In this document: positions 17,945-26,464 of the stretch, piece by piece
How the letters are laid out: every line of letters starts with the position of its first letter
How positions within the stretch are numbered: position 1 is the stretch's first letter
Source of the DNA: Bacteroidales bacterium
GTDB lineage: Bacteria; Bacteroidota; Bacteroidia; Bacteroidales; VadinHA17
DNA: 50,860 nucleotides
Assembly (NCBI GenBank): GCA_025455395.1
Contig: JALOMO010000006.1
Location: 1-50,860 of the forward strand
Reading direction: 5' to 3'
Notes under the pieces: generated by a model
What the model was told of the DNA's origin: nothing
The model's input: only the letters and a program-made list of their open reading frames with translations
Databases searched by the model: none
Translations under genes and position numbers: made by a program

Positions 17945-18442
17945 ATGAATAAGGCATTCTTTACAACGACAATTATTGTGTCCCTTATGTTTTGCTCAAA
18001 CGGGATACAGGCACAGTCCACCCAAACAAAACTTGATCAGGTTGAGTTAATGAAACAATGGACTGGTACGTGGCAATCAGATCTTGGCAAAGATACAGTG
18101 GAACTGTGGGAGGGTAAACTTTACGGAGAAGCCGTGGTAATTAACGTTTACCAGGTTATTAATGGAGAGAAATCTGATTATTACCTAATTAATTGTGGCT
18201 ATGATAAGAGAGATGACAAGCTTAAAGGCTACAATCTTTTACCCAATTCACATTATGGTACATGGATAGGAATATTCACTACTGATAAAATATTTAAGGC
18301 AGATATGGTAGATACTTTTAAACCTGAAATAGTGTGGTGGAAGAATAAAGTAGAATTTAAAACTCCTTCAGAAATGATTGTGGAAGCTTTTAAGCCGGAT
18401 GGAACAAAGACTGGTGAATGGATATATAAAAAGGTTAAATAA
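17945..18442 (+). CDS. Small exported protein 1 of the leader-cassette array, hypothetical (165 aa)
   Basis: A Sec signal peptide (MNKAFFTTTIIVSLMFCSN, cleavage after ...IQAQ at about residue 23) is followed by a beta-rich domain of about 140 residues with WTGTWQSDLGKDTVELWEG, the look of lipocalin-like or DUF1579-like beta-barrel proteins (TGTW at the start of the fold). It has no recognised family with certainty. The start is ATG 17945, directly at the end of leader A. Codon use is AT-rich compared with the flanking housekeeping genes. It is unrelated in sequence to the two following exported proteins. Confidence 0.75.
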   Translation: MNKAFFTTTIIVSLMFCSNGIQAQSTQTKLDQVELMKQWTGTWQSDLGKDTVELWEGKLYGEAVVINVYQVINGEKSDYYLINCGYDKRDDKLKGYNLLPNSHYGTWIGIFTTDKIFKADMVDTFKPEIVWWKNKVEFKTPSEMIVEAFKPDGTKTGEWIYKKVK

Positions 18443-18459
18443 CAATCGCTTCCTCTTTC

Positions 18460-18486
18460 GCCCTCGGATCCCGGGGGCTTTTTCTT
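18460..18486 (+). terminator. Terminator-like CCCGGG-GCTTTTT element after exported protein 1
   Basis: GCCCTCGGATCCCGGGGGC forms a short GC stem (CCCTCGG with CCGGGGG, one G-U pair) followed by TTTTTCTT. The same CTCGGATCCCGGG-GCTTTTT string recurs after exported protein 3 and in shorter form after protein 2. Confidence 0.6.
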
Positions 18487-18544
18487 CTACCAGATCCAGG
18501 GATATTATCTGATGATAGCATTGCTGCTTTTCCTGCCTTCTACG

Positions 18545-18806
18545 ACACTATGTCCGGCAGAAAGAGGGTCTGTCATTCATTGTTCCATGGAGCTGCAAAT
18601 GAATCATAATAGCCATTGGCTCCATCCTCTGGACATACCTCATGCGGGAATTGCAGCGAGACACGGCCCCGGTTTACCACACGACCTGGGGCTTTTTATT
18701 GATGTTGGCACACAGAGAACAATCTGTGGGACACAGAGCAATATCGGTTATAAAACATTGGTCGTACTTTGTGTAGATATTTGGTATTGACTAACCCCCT
18801 TCAGCA
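18545..18806 (+). repeat. Leader repeat B (upstream of exported protein 2)
   Basis: The most divergent of the three leaders. It keeps the order AGACACGGCCCCGG, GGGGCTTTTTATTGATGTTGG, CACAGAGAACAATCT, TGGGACACAGAGCAAT, AAAACATTGG, TACTTTGTG and TAACC before the ATG. A reading frame at 18512-18790 spans it but has no coding character. Confidence 0.7.
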
Positions 18807-19295
18807 ATGAAAAGGATACTGATATGTGCCATAATTTTGGTTTTTATATCATTACAGGCTATAGGACAAAATGATAAGCCAAAAAACAGCGTTTTTTTTG
18901 AGTTAGGTGGAATGGCTGAAATAATGTCACTGAATTATGACAGAAGTTTTTATTTAAGTGATCCTATTGGATTTAACATTGGAATTGGTTTCTCTCCATT
19001 AATCATAATTGGTCAAGGAACATTATCAGTACCCATCCAGGTCAAGTTTTTTTATCAATTTGGAAAACATTCAATCGAAGGTGGGATGGGATTTACCATC
19101 CTTGGTGATGCAGGCTCTGGAATTGAATTTGAAATTCCTCTTGATGTTGCAATCTTTGCTCAGGTCGGATATAAATACTCTATCATAAGAGACAGGTTCT
19201 ATATTGGCACAGCATTTACTCCCTTTCTGGGTAGAATAAAGACAGGCTATGAATTCGTTCCATGGGGCGCATTACGATTTGGATATAAATTCTAA
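18807..19295 (+). CDS. Small outer-membrane beta-barrel-like protein, exported protein 2 of the array (162 aa)
   Basis: A signal peptide (MKRILICAIILVFISLQAIG, cleavage before QNDKP at about residue 21) precedes amphipathic strands with alternating hydrophobic residues and Gly/aromatic turns (FELGGMAEIMSLNYDRSFYL, FNIGIGFSPLIIIG, VPIQVKFFYQFG, IEGGMGFTI, IFAQVGYKYSI, FYIGTAFTPFLG). It ends ALRFGYKF with a C-terminal Phe, typical of outer-membrane beta-barrels. Length and pattern suggest an 8-stranded OmpW/OmpX-like barrel. Ligand unknown. It starts exactly at the end of leader B. Confidence 0.75.
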   Translation: MKRILICAIILVFISLQAIGQNDKPKNSVFFELGGMAEIMSLNYDRSFYLSDPIGFNIGIGFSPLIIIGQGTLSVPIQVKFFYQFGKHSIEGGMGFTILGDAGSGIEFEIPLDVAIFAQVGYKYSIIRDRFYIGTAFTPFLGRIKTGYEFVPWGALRFGYKF

Positions 19296-19320
19296 ATAAC
19301 TTAATGCCATCTCTCTTAAC

Positions 19321-19343
19321 TCAGCTCCCGGGCTTTTTCTTAA
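19321..19343 (+). terminator. Terminator-like CCCGGG-CTTTTT element after exported protein 2
   Basis: TCAGCTCCCGGGCTTTTTCTT lies 26 bases after the stop. It is a short form of the elements at 18460 and 20187. Confidence 0.5.
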
Positions 19344-19349
19344 TACGCA

Positions 19350-19587
19350 CACTATGTGTCAGCCTGGTAGGTGGAAAGTAGCCATGTCTCTTTTTACTAC
19401 CTGCAATCCTTAACCAGGGCGATAGCTTTTATCTTACCAAAGACATATCCCTGGATTAGTTATGATATAGGGCTCTTCTTTTATATTGGCACGCAGAGAA
19501 CAGTCTTTGGGACGCACAGCAATCTCTGTTACAAAACTTGGATTGAACTTAGTGCAAAGATTTAGTATTAACTGTAACCTCACCACT
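19350..19587 (+). repeat. Leader repeat C (upstream of exported protein 3)
   Basis: Homologous to leader A over most of its length: CTATGTGTCAGCCTGGTAGG and CCATGTCTC at its 5' part, AGACATATCCCTGG in the middle, then the two long exact blocks at 19504-19523 and 19527-19550, then AGTATTAACTGTAACCTCAC up to the ATG. GTTAC at 19528 and GTAAC at 19574 could pair and enclose the AACTTGG segment. Confidence 0.8.
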
Positions 19588-20106
19588 ATGAAAAAGATTT
19601 TCTTTTTAATGATCTGCATTTTAATTGCGGGACCTCTTCTTGCGCAGGAAAAATATCCGATACCTGTCAGAACAGCTGATCAAAAGCACGGGAGAACTCT
19701 TTCTCAATTCTATTGGGTTAACGCTGCCGGTATTGCCTTTGCCAAATCCCAGGGAGTTTCTCCTTATGAATATGGCAAGTTTTGTGGGAACCTAGCTGCC
19801 CCTACCTGGGGTCCGGGAAATGATTTCGAGGGTTTAGTGAAAGGAATAATTTACAACCTGGAAAATTTCCGCCATGTGACTGATGCACCACTGATTGTCA
19901 AAGAAAACGAAGACGGATCTGTTAATATTGTTGCATCTGACAAGCAGATGCATAGGTTTTATCCTGACGGAAAATCAGTAGTCAGTTATGAAGAGGTTAA
20001 AGAATCTATGAAAGGGTCCTTTGAGCCAATTGCCACCCATATGGGGGCAAAAGTAACAATGGAAACCCAGGACTCTCTATTGGTGTTTAGAGTGATGAAG
20101 AAATGA
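19588..20106 (+). CDS. Small exported protein 3 of the leader-cassette array, hypothetical (172 aa)
   Basis: A signal peptide (MKKIFFLMICILIAGPLLAQ, cleavage after Gln20) precedes a soluble domain of about 150 residues (TADQKHGRTLSQFYWVNAAG, YGKFCGNLAAPTWGPGNDFE, NVDVASDK-type strands and a helix EEVKESMKGSFEPIATHMG). I do not recognise the family. The start is ATG 19588 at the end of leader C; longer frames from 19486 would read through the leader. It has no sequence similarity to the other two array proteins beyond the first few codons (ATGAAAAAG). Confidence 0.7.
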   Translation: MKKIFFLMICILIAGPLLAQEKYPIPVRTADQKHGRTLSQFYWVNAAGIAFAKSQGVSPYEYGKFCGNLAAPTWGPGNDFEGLVKGIIYNLENFRHVTDAPLIVKENEDGSVNIVASDKQMHRFYPDGKSVVSYEEVKESMKGSFEPIATHMGAKVTMETQDSLLVFRVMKK

Positions 20107-20186
20107 CCCTAATAAAAAGAAGAACAATAAAACTATTAGTATCATCACAGATTGTATCATCGCAATAAAAATAGTCGAAACAGTAC

Positions 20187-20212
20187 GCCCTCGGATCCCG
20201 GGAGCTTTTTAT
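20187..20212 (+). terminator. Terminator-like CCCGGG-GCTTTTT element after exported protein 3
   Basis: GCCCTCGGATCCCGGGAGC then TTTTTAT, nearly identical to the element at 18460. It marks the end of the third cassette. No fourth leader follows. Confidence 0.55.
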
Positions 20213-20276
20213 ACTTTCTGCCTGATAATTGGAATGACAGGAATGAAGATTTATTACTACCGCTGATGAAATAACC

Positions 20277-20372
20277 GATGGTGAAGTCCGTCAGCTGACA
20301 GACGGAACCCTTGGCAGGCGGTAATCCCACCCAACCTGCCTGAGCCCCGAAGGGGTGACAAATCATATCAGC
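20277..20372. repeat. GC-rich hairpin repeat, partial copy 3
   Basis: It carries only the right half of the longer version: GTCCGTCAGCTGACAGACGG, GGCAGGCGGTAATCCCACCC, AACCTGCCTGAGCCCCGAAG, GGGTGACA. Nearly the same as 20631-20710. The left hairpins (GTGCTGTGCC...) are missing. Confidence 0.8.
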
Positions 20373-20560
20373 CACTGGCTTAGACCCGGCTGAGCGCCGG
20401 ATACTGAGACCCGGGTTCTGTTCAGCACCTTAGTCCCGGCGCATTTCTTTACACTTTACCTACCGGGGGTTGTCACCCCCGGCTATTAACATTTGATCCC
20501 TCCGGGATCATGTTGCTGATGTTCAACAAACAGATTGACTGAGACCTCTCGTGCAAATTG
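20373..20560. other. Spacer between two hairpin repeats
   Basis: No gene seen. It contains small GC hairpins such as CCGGGGGTTGTCACCCCCGG at about 20463-20482 and GATCCCTCCGGGATC at about 20493-20507. With both neighbouring repeats it makes 20107-20800 entirely non-coding. Confidence 0.5.
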
Positions 20561-20722
20561 CAGATGCTGTGCTGTGCCGGAGGTACAGCACAATGCCGCG
20601 GCGCGGCATAATGTGAATAACCGCGGGTGGAGTCCGTCAGTTGACGGACGGAACCCGTGGCAGGCGGTAATCCCACCCAACCTGCCTGAGCCCCGAAGGG
20701 GTGACACACCATGCCTGGTACA
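20561..20722. repeat. GC-rich hairpin repeat, copy 4 (longest)
   Basis: It has the left hairpins of copies 1 and 2 (GTGCTGTGCCGGAGGTACAG, AATGCCGCGGCGCGGCAT, GTGAATAA) joined to the right part of copy 3 (GTCCGTCAGTTGACGGACGG, GGCAGGCGGTAATCCCACCC, GAGCCCCGAAGGGG). It therefore looks like the full-length form of the family. Confidence 0.85.
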
Positions 20723-20798
20723 CCCGACCACGAGTCTCATAGGGCCCATAGGGGAGATAAAATAAGATAAGAATTCACCGATTCCCGGATTGCCGAAA

Positions 20799-20823
20799 AC
20801 AAAAAAGCCCTGACAAACAGGGC
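20799..20823 (-). terminator. Terminator of tRNA-Arg
   Basis: On the minus strand GCCCTG-TTTGT-CAGGGC (20807-20823) is followed by TTTTTTG, a standard Rho-independent terminator 18 bases past the tRNA 3' end. Confidence 0.85.
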
Positions 20824-20840
20824 CTTTTGCATTTGTGATG

Positions 20841-20913
20841 TGATCCCGGGGCGACTCGAACGCCCAACCAACAGAACCGGAATCTGTCATTCTATCCATT
20901 GAACTACGGGACC
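20841..20913 (-). tRNA. tRNA-Arg (anticodon CCG)
   Basis: Minus strand, 73 bases. Acceptor GGTCCCG pairs with CGGGATC, discriminator A. The D arm is GTTCAATGGATAGAAT. The anticodon stem ACAGA/TCTGT encloses TTCCGGT, giving anticodon CCG. The T arm is GGGCGTTCGAGTCGCCC. CCA is not encoded. Confidence 0.95.
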
Positions 20914-21036
20914 AGTCTGCGTGCAAAAGTACACCGACAACACCACTTTTCAAAACATCTCCCCCATTTATACCCTGATCACCCGCCGCCACCGGCATCT
21001 TATTGCCAAAGTTTTTATAATTTCGCCGGGCCGAGG

Positions 21037-21067
21037 AGACCGAAGACAGGAGACCGAAGACGGAAGC
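21037..21067. repeat. Short-unit repeat left of the four-helix-bundle gene
   Basis: Two tandem imperfect units GGAGACCGAAGAC-A/G followed by GGAAGC. They are the reverse complement of the units at 21456-21515, so the gene between them is framed by inverted simple repeats. Confidence 0.7.
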
Positions 21068-21088
21068 AGGAGGAATTTATAGAAGGAG

Positions 21089-21442
21089 ATGAAGTTCAAA
21101 TTTGAAAATCTGACGATATGGCAAAAGTCAATGGACTATGGTGAATTGATTTTTGATTTATCAAAGAAATTCCCGAAGGATGAAATGTATAATCTTATCT
21201 CACAAATAAGACGCGCTGCGGATTCAATTTCATTGAATATCTCTGAAGGTTCAATCGGACAATCAGACCTGGAACAGAAAAGATTTTTAAGTATTGCCAT
21301 TCGATCTCTTGCTGAAGTAGTTACATGCTTACACAAAGCATTCAAAAGATCTTATATCTCCGAAAAAGAGTTTAATGAAGCTTACGAATACGCCTACAAC
21401 CTGATGAATATGATGATCGCATTTAGAAACAAGCTACAATGA
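21089..21442 (+). CDS. Four-helix bundle protein (S23 / 23S rRNA intervening-sequence type)
   Basis: 117 residues, all alpha-helical, with the family pattern FKFENLTIWQKSMDYGELIF, LISQIRRAADSISLNISEGS (the conserved RRAxxSIxxNIxEG block) and a C-terminal helix YNLMNMMIAFRNKLQ. Proteins of this kind are encoded inside 23S rRNA intervening sequences in some bacteria and as free-standing genes in many Bacteroidota; their biochemical role is not settled. Purine-rich AGGAGG at 21068 and AAGGAG touching the ATG resemble Shine-Dalgarno sites, unusual for this phylum, but their spacing is poor. The flanking inverted short repeats suggest a mobile cassette. Confidence 0.85.
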   Translation: MKFKFENLTIWQKSMDYGELIFDLSKKFPKDEMYNLISQIRRAADSISLNISEGSIGQSDLEQKRFLSIAIRSLAEVVTCLHKAFKRSYISEKEFNEAYEYAYNLMNMMIAFRNKLQ

Positions 21443-21455
21443 AATTCAACTCTTA

Positions 21456-21515
21456 TCTTCCGTCTCCAGTCTTCCGTCATTCAACCTTCGGTCTTCCGTC
21501 TTCGGTCTTCCGTCC
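21456..21515. repeat. Short-unit repeat right of the four-helix-bundle gene
   Basis: About six imperfect units of CTTCCGTC/CTTCGGT (TCTTCCGTCTCCAGTCTTCC and on). Complementary to 21037-21067, so the two flanks could pair as a long stem around the gene. Confidence 0.7.
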
Positions 21516-21545
21516 TTTATTAATCTTTAAACACTGACACAAACC

Positions 21546-24200
21546 ATGGATTATAATTTCAGCGAGATAGAAAAGAAATGGCAGGAGTACTGGGAGAAAA
21601 ACAAGACTTTCAAGACATCCGATGACTTCTCAAATCCCAATAAATTTTATATCCTTGACATGTTCCCATACCCCTCCGGGTCAGGACTGCATGTGGGCCA
21701 TCCTGAGGGTTATACCGCTACCGATATTGTAGCCCGTTACAAACGAATGAGGGGCTTCAACGTCCTCCGCCCCATGGGCTGGGACGCCTTCGGTCTCCCC
21801 GCCGAACAGTATGCCATACAGACCGGCACACACCCTGCCGTTACTACAAACAAGAATTGCGATACCTTTCGCAGGCAGATAAAAGAGATAGGACTCAGCT
21901 ATGACTGGGACCGCGAGATCAATACCACCGACCCGGGATACTTTAAATGGACACAGTGGATCTTCATCAGACTCTATAACACCTGGTACGATGAGAAGAC
22001 AAACAGGGGCCGCGACATAAAAGAGCTGCCCGTCCCAATTGATGTCATAAAGGCAGGAGACAAGGCCAGGGAAGAATATATCAACTCCAGAAGACTGGCC
22101 TATTATGACGATGCCCAGATATGGTACTGCCCTTCGTGCCGCATTGTATGTGCCAACGAGGAGGTACTTAACGACGGCACACACGAGAAATGCGGTAACA
22201 GGGTGTCAAAGCGAAACCTCAAACAGTGGATGTTGCGGATACCTTATTATGCTGAACGGCTGCTGAACGGACTCGAAAGCCTTGACTGGCCAGAGGGTAT
22301 CAAGGAGATGCAACGCAACTGGATAGGACGCTCTACCGGTGCAGAGGTAGACTTCAGGGTCGACGGATACAATGAGAAGATATGCGTATATACCACCCGC
22401 CCCGATACGCTCTTCGGTGCCACATATATGGTGCTTGCCCCTGAACACCCGCTCGTGGCAAAGATAACTGCCCCTTCAATGAGACAGATTGTTGAGGAAT
22501 ACCTCATCGCTGCTTCAATGAAGTCAGACCTTGACCGCACCGACCTGGCAAAGGAGAAAAGTGGTGTATTCACCGGCACCTATGCCATTAATCCCGTCAA
22601 CAACAAGAAGATTCCAGTCTGGGTGGCTGATTATGTTTTAATGGGATACGGCACCGGGGCCATCATGGCAGTGCCTGCCCATGATGAACGCGACTTTGAG
22701 TTTGCCGAAAAATTCGGACTCGCGATAGACTGTATCCTCTCTCCTGACATCACTGACGAGGAACAGAAGAACCGCATCATTGCAGGCAAAGAGTGCTGGA
22801 CAGAGGATGGTGAATATATTAACTCGTCAAACCCGGAGGCCGGCATCACCCTCAACGGCCTTAATAAGGAGAAAGGCATTGCCACAATTACAGCATGGCT
22901 CGAGAAGAAAGGCATTGGTGTACCACGGGTTAACTACAAGCTTCGTGACTGGCTCTTCAGCCGCCAGCGTTACTGGGGCGAACCTTTCCCTGTCATACAC
23001 TGGGAAGACGGGACAATCAGCCTGCTTGATGAGAACGATCTCCCGCTTGAACTGCCCGAACTGGCTGTATATGAGCCCGGCGAGAACGGCGAGTCACCTC
23101 TTGCCAACGCCACCGACTGGCTTTACGTCACTGACAGGAACGGACGCAGGGGAAGACGCGAGACAAACACCATGCCCCAATGGGCAGGCTCATGCTGGTA
23201 CTACCTGCGATTCATCGACCCCGGGAACAATAAGGAAATATTCGATCGCGCCAGGGAGAAATACTGGATGCCCGTTGACCTCTATATCGGCGGTGCTGAG
23301 CATGCCGTGCTGCACCTGCTCTACAGCCGATTCTGGCACAAAGTGATGTTCGACCTCGGGATTGTCTCTACCGATGAACCCTTCATAAAACTATTCAACC
23401 AGGGGATGATACTCGCCTTCGCATACGAGACCGCAGCCGGAGCCAAGGTGTCGTCTGACCAGGTCACTGAAAAAGACGGTAAATATTTTCATACGGAGAC
23501 CGGTGAGGAGCTGAAACAAATCGTTGCAAAGATGTCGAAGAGTCTTAAGAATGTAGTCAATCCTGACGACGTCATCTCAAGATACGGGGCTGACTCCCTC
23601 CGCCTCTACGAGATGTTCATGGGACCCCTCGAGGCAGCAAAGCCGTGGGATGACAAGGGGGTGAAAGGTGTTCTGAACTTTCTTGCACGCTCATACCGTC
23701 TTCTGGCCAATCACGAGAACATCACCGAAGGGGATGAAGATCCTGAAATACTTCGTTCACTCCATCAGACAATAAAGAAGGTGACTGATGATATTGAGAA
23801 TCTGCATTTCAACACTGCAATATCAGCAATGATGATCTTCCTTAATACCGCCATGAAGAAGGGGAAAGTCACAAGAGACACTGCAAAGAGCTATATTAAA
23901 ATACTCTCTCCCTTTGCCCCCCACCTCGGGGAGGAGCTGTGGCAGCTGACGGGAAACACCACCACCATAGCCTTCGTTCCATGGCCGGTTGCAGATCAGA
24001 GGTATCTGAAGGCTTCGACCTTCGAATGCCCTGTATCAGTCAATGGTAAGATGAGATTTAAGATAGAGCTCCCGACCAACCTTCCCCAGGAAGAGGTCAG
24101 GGCGATTGTTCTTGCAGATGAACGTGCAAGGAAGTGGTTCGGCGATGCCACCCCAAAAATTATAATTGTACCCAACCGGATTGTCAACATTGTTTTATGA
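21546..24200 (+). CDS. leuS: Leucyl-tRNA synthetase
   Basis: Class I synthetase that charges tRNA-Leu, 884 residues. The HIGH motif appears as HVGH (49-52, in [22 protein letters not shown]) and the KMSKS motif is exact (662-666). The zinc-type insertion has [13 protein letters not shown] and [25 protein letters not shown]. The editing domain CP1 shows the threonine-rich [13 protein letters not shown] and the [19 protein letters not shown] block with the conserved Asp. The C-terminal anticodon-binding domain is intact. It is somewhat shorter than the roughly 930-950 residues of Bacteroides enzymes. Its TGA overlaps the ATG of the next gene. Confidence 0.96.
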   Translation: MDYNFSEIEKKWQEYWEKNKTFKTSDDFSNPNKFYILDMFPYPSGSGLHVGHPEGYTATDIVARYKRMRGFNVLRPMGWDAFGLPAEQYAIQTGTHPAVTTNKNCDTFRRQIKEIGLSYDWDREINTTDPGYFKWTQWIFIRLYNTWYDEKTNRGRDIKELPVPIDVIKAGDKAREEYINSRRLAYYDDAQIWYCPSCRIVCANEEVLNDGTHEKCGNRVSKRNLKQWMLRIPYYAERLLNGLESLDWPEGIKEMQRNWIGRSTGAEVDFRVDGYNEKICVYTTRPDTLFGATYMVLAPEHPLVAKITAPSMRQIVEEYLIAASMKSDLDRTDLAKEKSGVFTGTYAINPVNNKKIPVWVADYVLMGYGTGAIMAVPAHDERDFEFAEKFGLAIDCILSPDITDEEQKNRIIAGKECWTEDGEYINSSNPEAGITLNGLNKEKGIATITAWLEKKGIGVPRVNYKLRDWLFSRQRYWGEPFPVIHWEDGTISLLDENDLPLELPELAVYEPGENGESPLANATDWLYVTDRNGRRGRRETNTMPQWAGSCWYYLRFIDPGNNKEIFDRAREKYWMPVDLYIGGAEHAVLHLLYSRFWHKVMFDLGIVSTDEPFIKLFNQGMILAFAYETAAGAKVSSDQVTEKDGKYFHTETGEELKQIVAKMSKSLKNVVNPDDVISRYGADSLRLYEMFMGPLEAAKPWDDKGVKGVLNFLARSYRLLANHENITEGDEDPEILRSLHQTIKKVTDDIENLHFNTAISAMMIFLNTAMKKGKVTRDTAKSYIKILSPFAPHLGEELWQLTGNTTTIAFVPWPVADQRYLKASTFECPVSVNGKMRFKIELPTNLPQEEVRAIVLADERARKWFGDATPKIIIVPNRIVNIVL

Positions 24201-25450
24201 AATATCCAAAACTTACTCTCCCTATAATCTTTTTGGCAGGGCTGATGCTCGCATCATGCAACCAGCCCGGGCAGCTGCCTGCAGATACAGAGCAGACTGC
24301 AAAAGACTCACTTGCCGCACCGCCTGCCAGAAATGACAGTGCAGGTCTGTTGAATGGCATACCTGTTGACTCTTACAGAATCGTCACCGGAAGGGTAAAG
24401 AGAGATCAATTCATCTCCTCAATCCTATCCTCTTACGGTGTTCCATGGAATAACATCGAACAGTTACTGAGAGAGAACAGTGATGTCTTTGATCCGCGCA
24501 GGGTACGAACAGGAAGCTCTTATTCCGTCTTCCTGACAAAAGACACCCTCAGCAGGGCAGACTATTTCATCTATGAACATGACCCGATGGTCAGTTACCT
24601 CTTCACTCTGAGGGATACCCTTTCAATAGTCAGGCGAAATGCTGTGGTGAACGAAGTGCTGAAGTTTTCATCTGGCACAATCAGCACATCACTCTGGGAG
24701 GCAACGAAGGAAAAAAATCTCAATCCTAACCTTTCAGCAGAGCTTTCGGAAATATATGCATGGACAATCGACTTTTTCGGTCTTCAGAGCGGCGACAGGT
24801 TCAAGGTGATCTATGAGGAGGAGTTCATTGGCGAGAAGTCTGTTGGCATCACGAGGATTCACGCCGCACTCTTTGAGCATGCCGGCAGTACCATTTATGC
24901 CATTCCATTTATCCAGGACAGCATTATGTCATTCTATGACACCACCGGCGCCAGTCTCAGGAAAGCCTTTCTCAAAGCCCCGTTAAGGTTCTCACGCATA
25001 AGCTCGCGCTACTCCGGAGCAAGGATGCATCCCATCCTTAAGACTGTCCGGCCACATCACGGTGTCGATTACGCTGCTCCTGTCGGAACACCTGTTGTAG
25101 CGATTGGTGACGGAAGGGTAACGCAGACAGCATATGAGAACGGCGCCGGAAGAATTGTCAGAATTACTCATAACAGCGTATACTCAACAGCTTACCTCCA
25201 TCTCTCGCGTTACGGCGAGGGTATTGCCCCGGGAGTTTATGTAAAGCAGGGACAGGTGATTGGCTATGTTGGCAGCACAGGTCTCTCGACAGGTCCTCAT
25301 CTCGACTTCAGGTTTTATCGCAACGGATATGCCGTTGACCCTCTGAAGGTTGAGGCACCGCCTGTCAATCCGGTGGCTCCGGAGTCGATGGATCAGTTCA
25401 TGAAGTCGGCAAAGGGATATATGGCCCTCCTCGAGACCATTAGCTACTGA
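24197..25450 (+). CDS. M23 family peptidoglycan metallopeptidase, lipoprotein
   Basis: 417 residues from ATG 24197, which overlaps the leuS stop as ATGA. A lipoprotein signal peptide ends in the lipobox LASC (Cys21). The middle has a LysM/Csd3-like region ([38 protein letters not shown]). The C-terminal LytM domain contains [15 protein letters not shown] with the HxxxD zinc pair. The usual HxH motif reads H-L-D (GPHLDFRF): the catalytic His is kept, but the third zinc ligand is Asp instead of His. Such HLD forms are, from memory, frequent in Bacteroidota envelope peptidases. Likely acts as a cell-wall endopeptidase in the periplasm. Confidence 0.9.
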   Translation: MKYPKLTLPIIFLAGLMLASCNQPGQLPADTEQTAKDSLAAPPARNDSAGLLNGIPVDSYRIVTGRVKRDQFISSILSSYGVPWNNIEQLLRENSDVFDPRRVRTGSSYSVFLTKDTLSRADYFIYEHDPMVSYLFTLRDTLSIVRRNAVVNEVLKFSSGTISTSLWEATKEKNLNPNLSAELSEIYAWTIDFFGLQSGDRFKVIYEEEFIGEKSVGITRIHAALFEHAGSTIYAIPFIQDSIMSFYDTTGASLRKAFLKAPLRFSRISSRYSGARMHPILKTVRPHHGVDYAAPVGTPVVAIGDGRVTQTAYENGAGRIVRITHNSVYSTAYLHLSRYGEGIAPGVYVKQGQVIGYVGSTGLSTGPHLDFRFYRNGYAVDPLKVEAPPVNPVAPESMDQFMKSAKGYMALLETISY

Positions 25451-26022
25451 GAGGGAAGAGCATCAATTATCTTGCATATCACTTCAGGGTAGTACCTGTA
25501 TTCGAGGGTATGCACACGTGCAGCAAGAGCATCCGTATCATCACCGGGCAGCACAGGGCACTTCGCCTGGAAGATAATGTCACCTGAGTCATATTCTTCA
25601 TTGACGTAATGAATGGTTATGCCGCTCTCACTGCATCCGGCCTCCAGAACAGCCCTGTGAACCCTTTCGCCATACATGCCCGCACCACCGAACTGCGGCA
25701 AAAGAGCCGGATGAATGTTGATTATCCGCCCCCGATATTCCTCAATTATCTGCCGGGGGACTAGCCACAGGAACCCGGCGAGAACTATAAGATCTGTCTT
25801 CCTGTTGCGGAGTATCAACTGCACCTCACCGGTCTCATAAAACTGACCACGGTCGAAAAAAACGGAATCTACCCCTAATGCCGCAGCCCTTTCCAATACC
25901 TTAGCCTGAGGCTTATTTGACAAAACAAGGGTTACTTTCGCTTTCTTTTCGTTCGAAAAGTATCTTATTATGTTCTCAGCGTTCGTGCCGGTACCAGAGG
26001 CAAAAATGACTATATTCTTCAT
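25444..26022 (-). CDS. purN: Phosphoribosylglycinamide formyltransferase (GAR transformylase)
   Basis: Third step of purine synthesis, transferring formyl from 10-formyl-THF to GAR. 192 residues, normal length. The N-terminal FASGTGTNAENI phosphate-binding loop is present, and the catalytic trio is complete: Asn102 and His104 (INIHPALLPQF) and Asp145 (EYDSGDII). Monocistronic. Its stop region overlaps the convergent M23 gene by 7 bases. Confidence 0.94.
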   Translation of the reverse strand: MKNIVIFASGTGTNAENIIRYFSNEKKAKVTLVLSNKPQAKVLERAAALGVDSVFFDRGQFYETGEVQLILRNRKTDLIVLAGFLWLVPRQIIEEYRGRIINIHPALLPQFGGAGMYGERVHRAVLEAGCSESGITIHYVNEEYDSGDIIFQAKCPVLPGDDTDALAARVHTLEYRYYPEVICKIIDALPSQ

Positions 26023-26136
26023 TATCTGTTACTTATATGTAAATGGTCAGTGAGCCTCAGGTAATACGATTTTAGGTATAATTCTTTTATTTACATTTAC
26101 TTATGCTTGCAATGATGTAAATTATCATTAAATTGC

Positions 26137-26167
26137 TTGAAAAATATACTACAAATATATTTCTTTG
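26137..26167 (+). promoter_or_regulatory. Promoter of the acpP-fabF-rnc operon
   Basis: TTG at 26137-26139 and TTTCTTTG at 26160-26167 (one mismatch to TAnnTTTG) are separated by 20 bases, the phylum's spacing. It lies about 40 bases before the acpP ATG. Confidence 0.55.
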
Positions 26168-26207
26168 CAGAGTTTTGAAAACGAGTATTAACGTAAAATT
26201 GATTAGT

Positions 26208-26444
26208 ATGTCTGACATTTCAACAAGAGTAAAGAAGATCATCGTTGAGAAGCTTGGCGTTGATGAAGCAGAGGTAACACCTGAGGCTCATTTCACAAAT
26301 GACCTTGGAGCAGATTCCCTTGACACAGTCGAGCTTATAATGGAATTCGAAAAAGAATTCAACATCGGTATTCCGGATGATCAGGCAGAAAGTATAAGCA
26401 CAGTAGGCGAAGCTATCAAGTACATCGAGGAAAACGCTAAGTAG
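26208..26444 (+). CDS. acpP: Acyl carrier protein
   Basis: 78 residues, acidic, carrying acyl chains for fatty acid synthesis. The phosphopantetheine attachment motif is GADSLD with Ser37. The start at ATG 26208 ([19 protein letters not shown]) gives the family's standard N-terminus; an earlier in-frame start at 26133 would lie upstream of the promoter's -7 box. First gene of the operon with fabF 20 bases downstream. Confidence 0.96.
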   Translation: MSDISTRVKKIIVEKLGVDEAEVTPEAHFTNDLGADSLDTVELIMEFEKEFNIGIPDDQAESISTVGEAIKYIEENAK

Positions 26445-26464
26445 TTTTCTTCAAATAAGCTGTT

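Noticed and set aside
18512..18790. Frame of 92 codons before exported protein 2
   Set aside because: It coincides with leader B, and the corresponding frame is not open in leaders A and C.
17709..20212. Integron with attC sites
   Set aside because: No integrase gene, and the leader lacks a convincing pair of R and L boxes; the complementary GTTAC/GTAAC ends are too short to call attC.
20486..20998. Minus-strand frame of 170 codons
   Set aside because: It runs through the hairpin repeat, the tRNA-Arg gene and its terminator.
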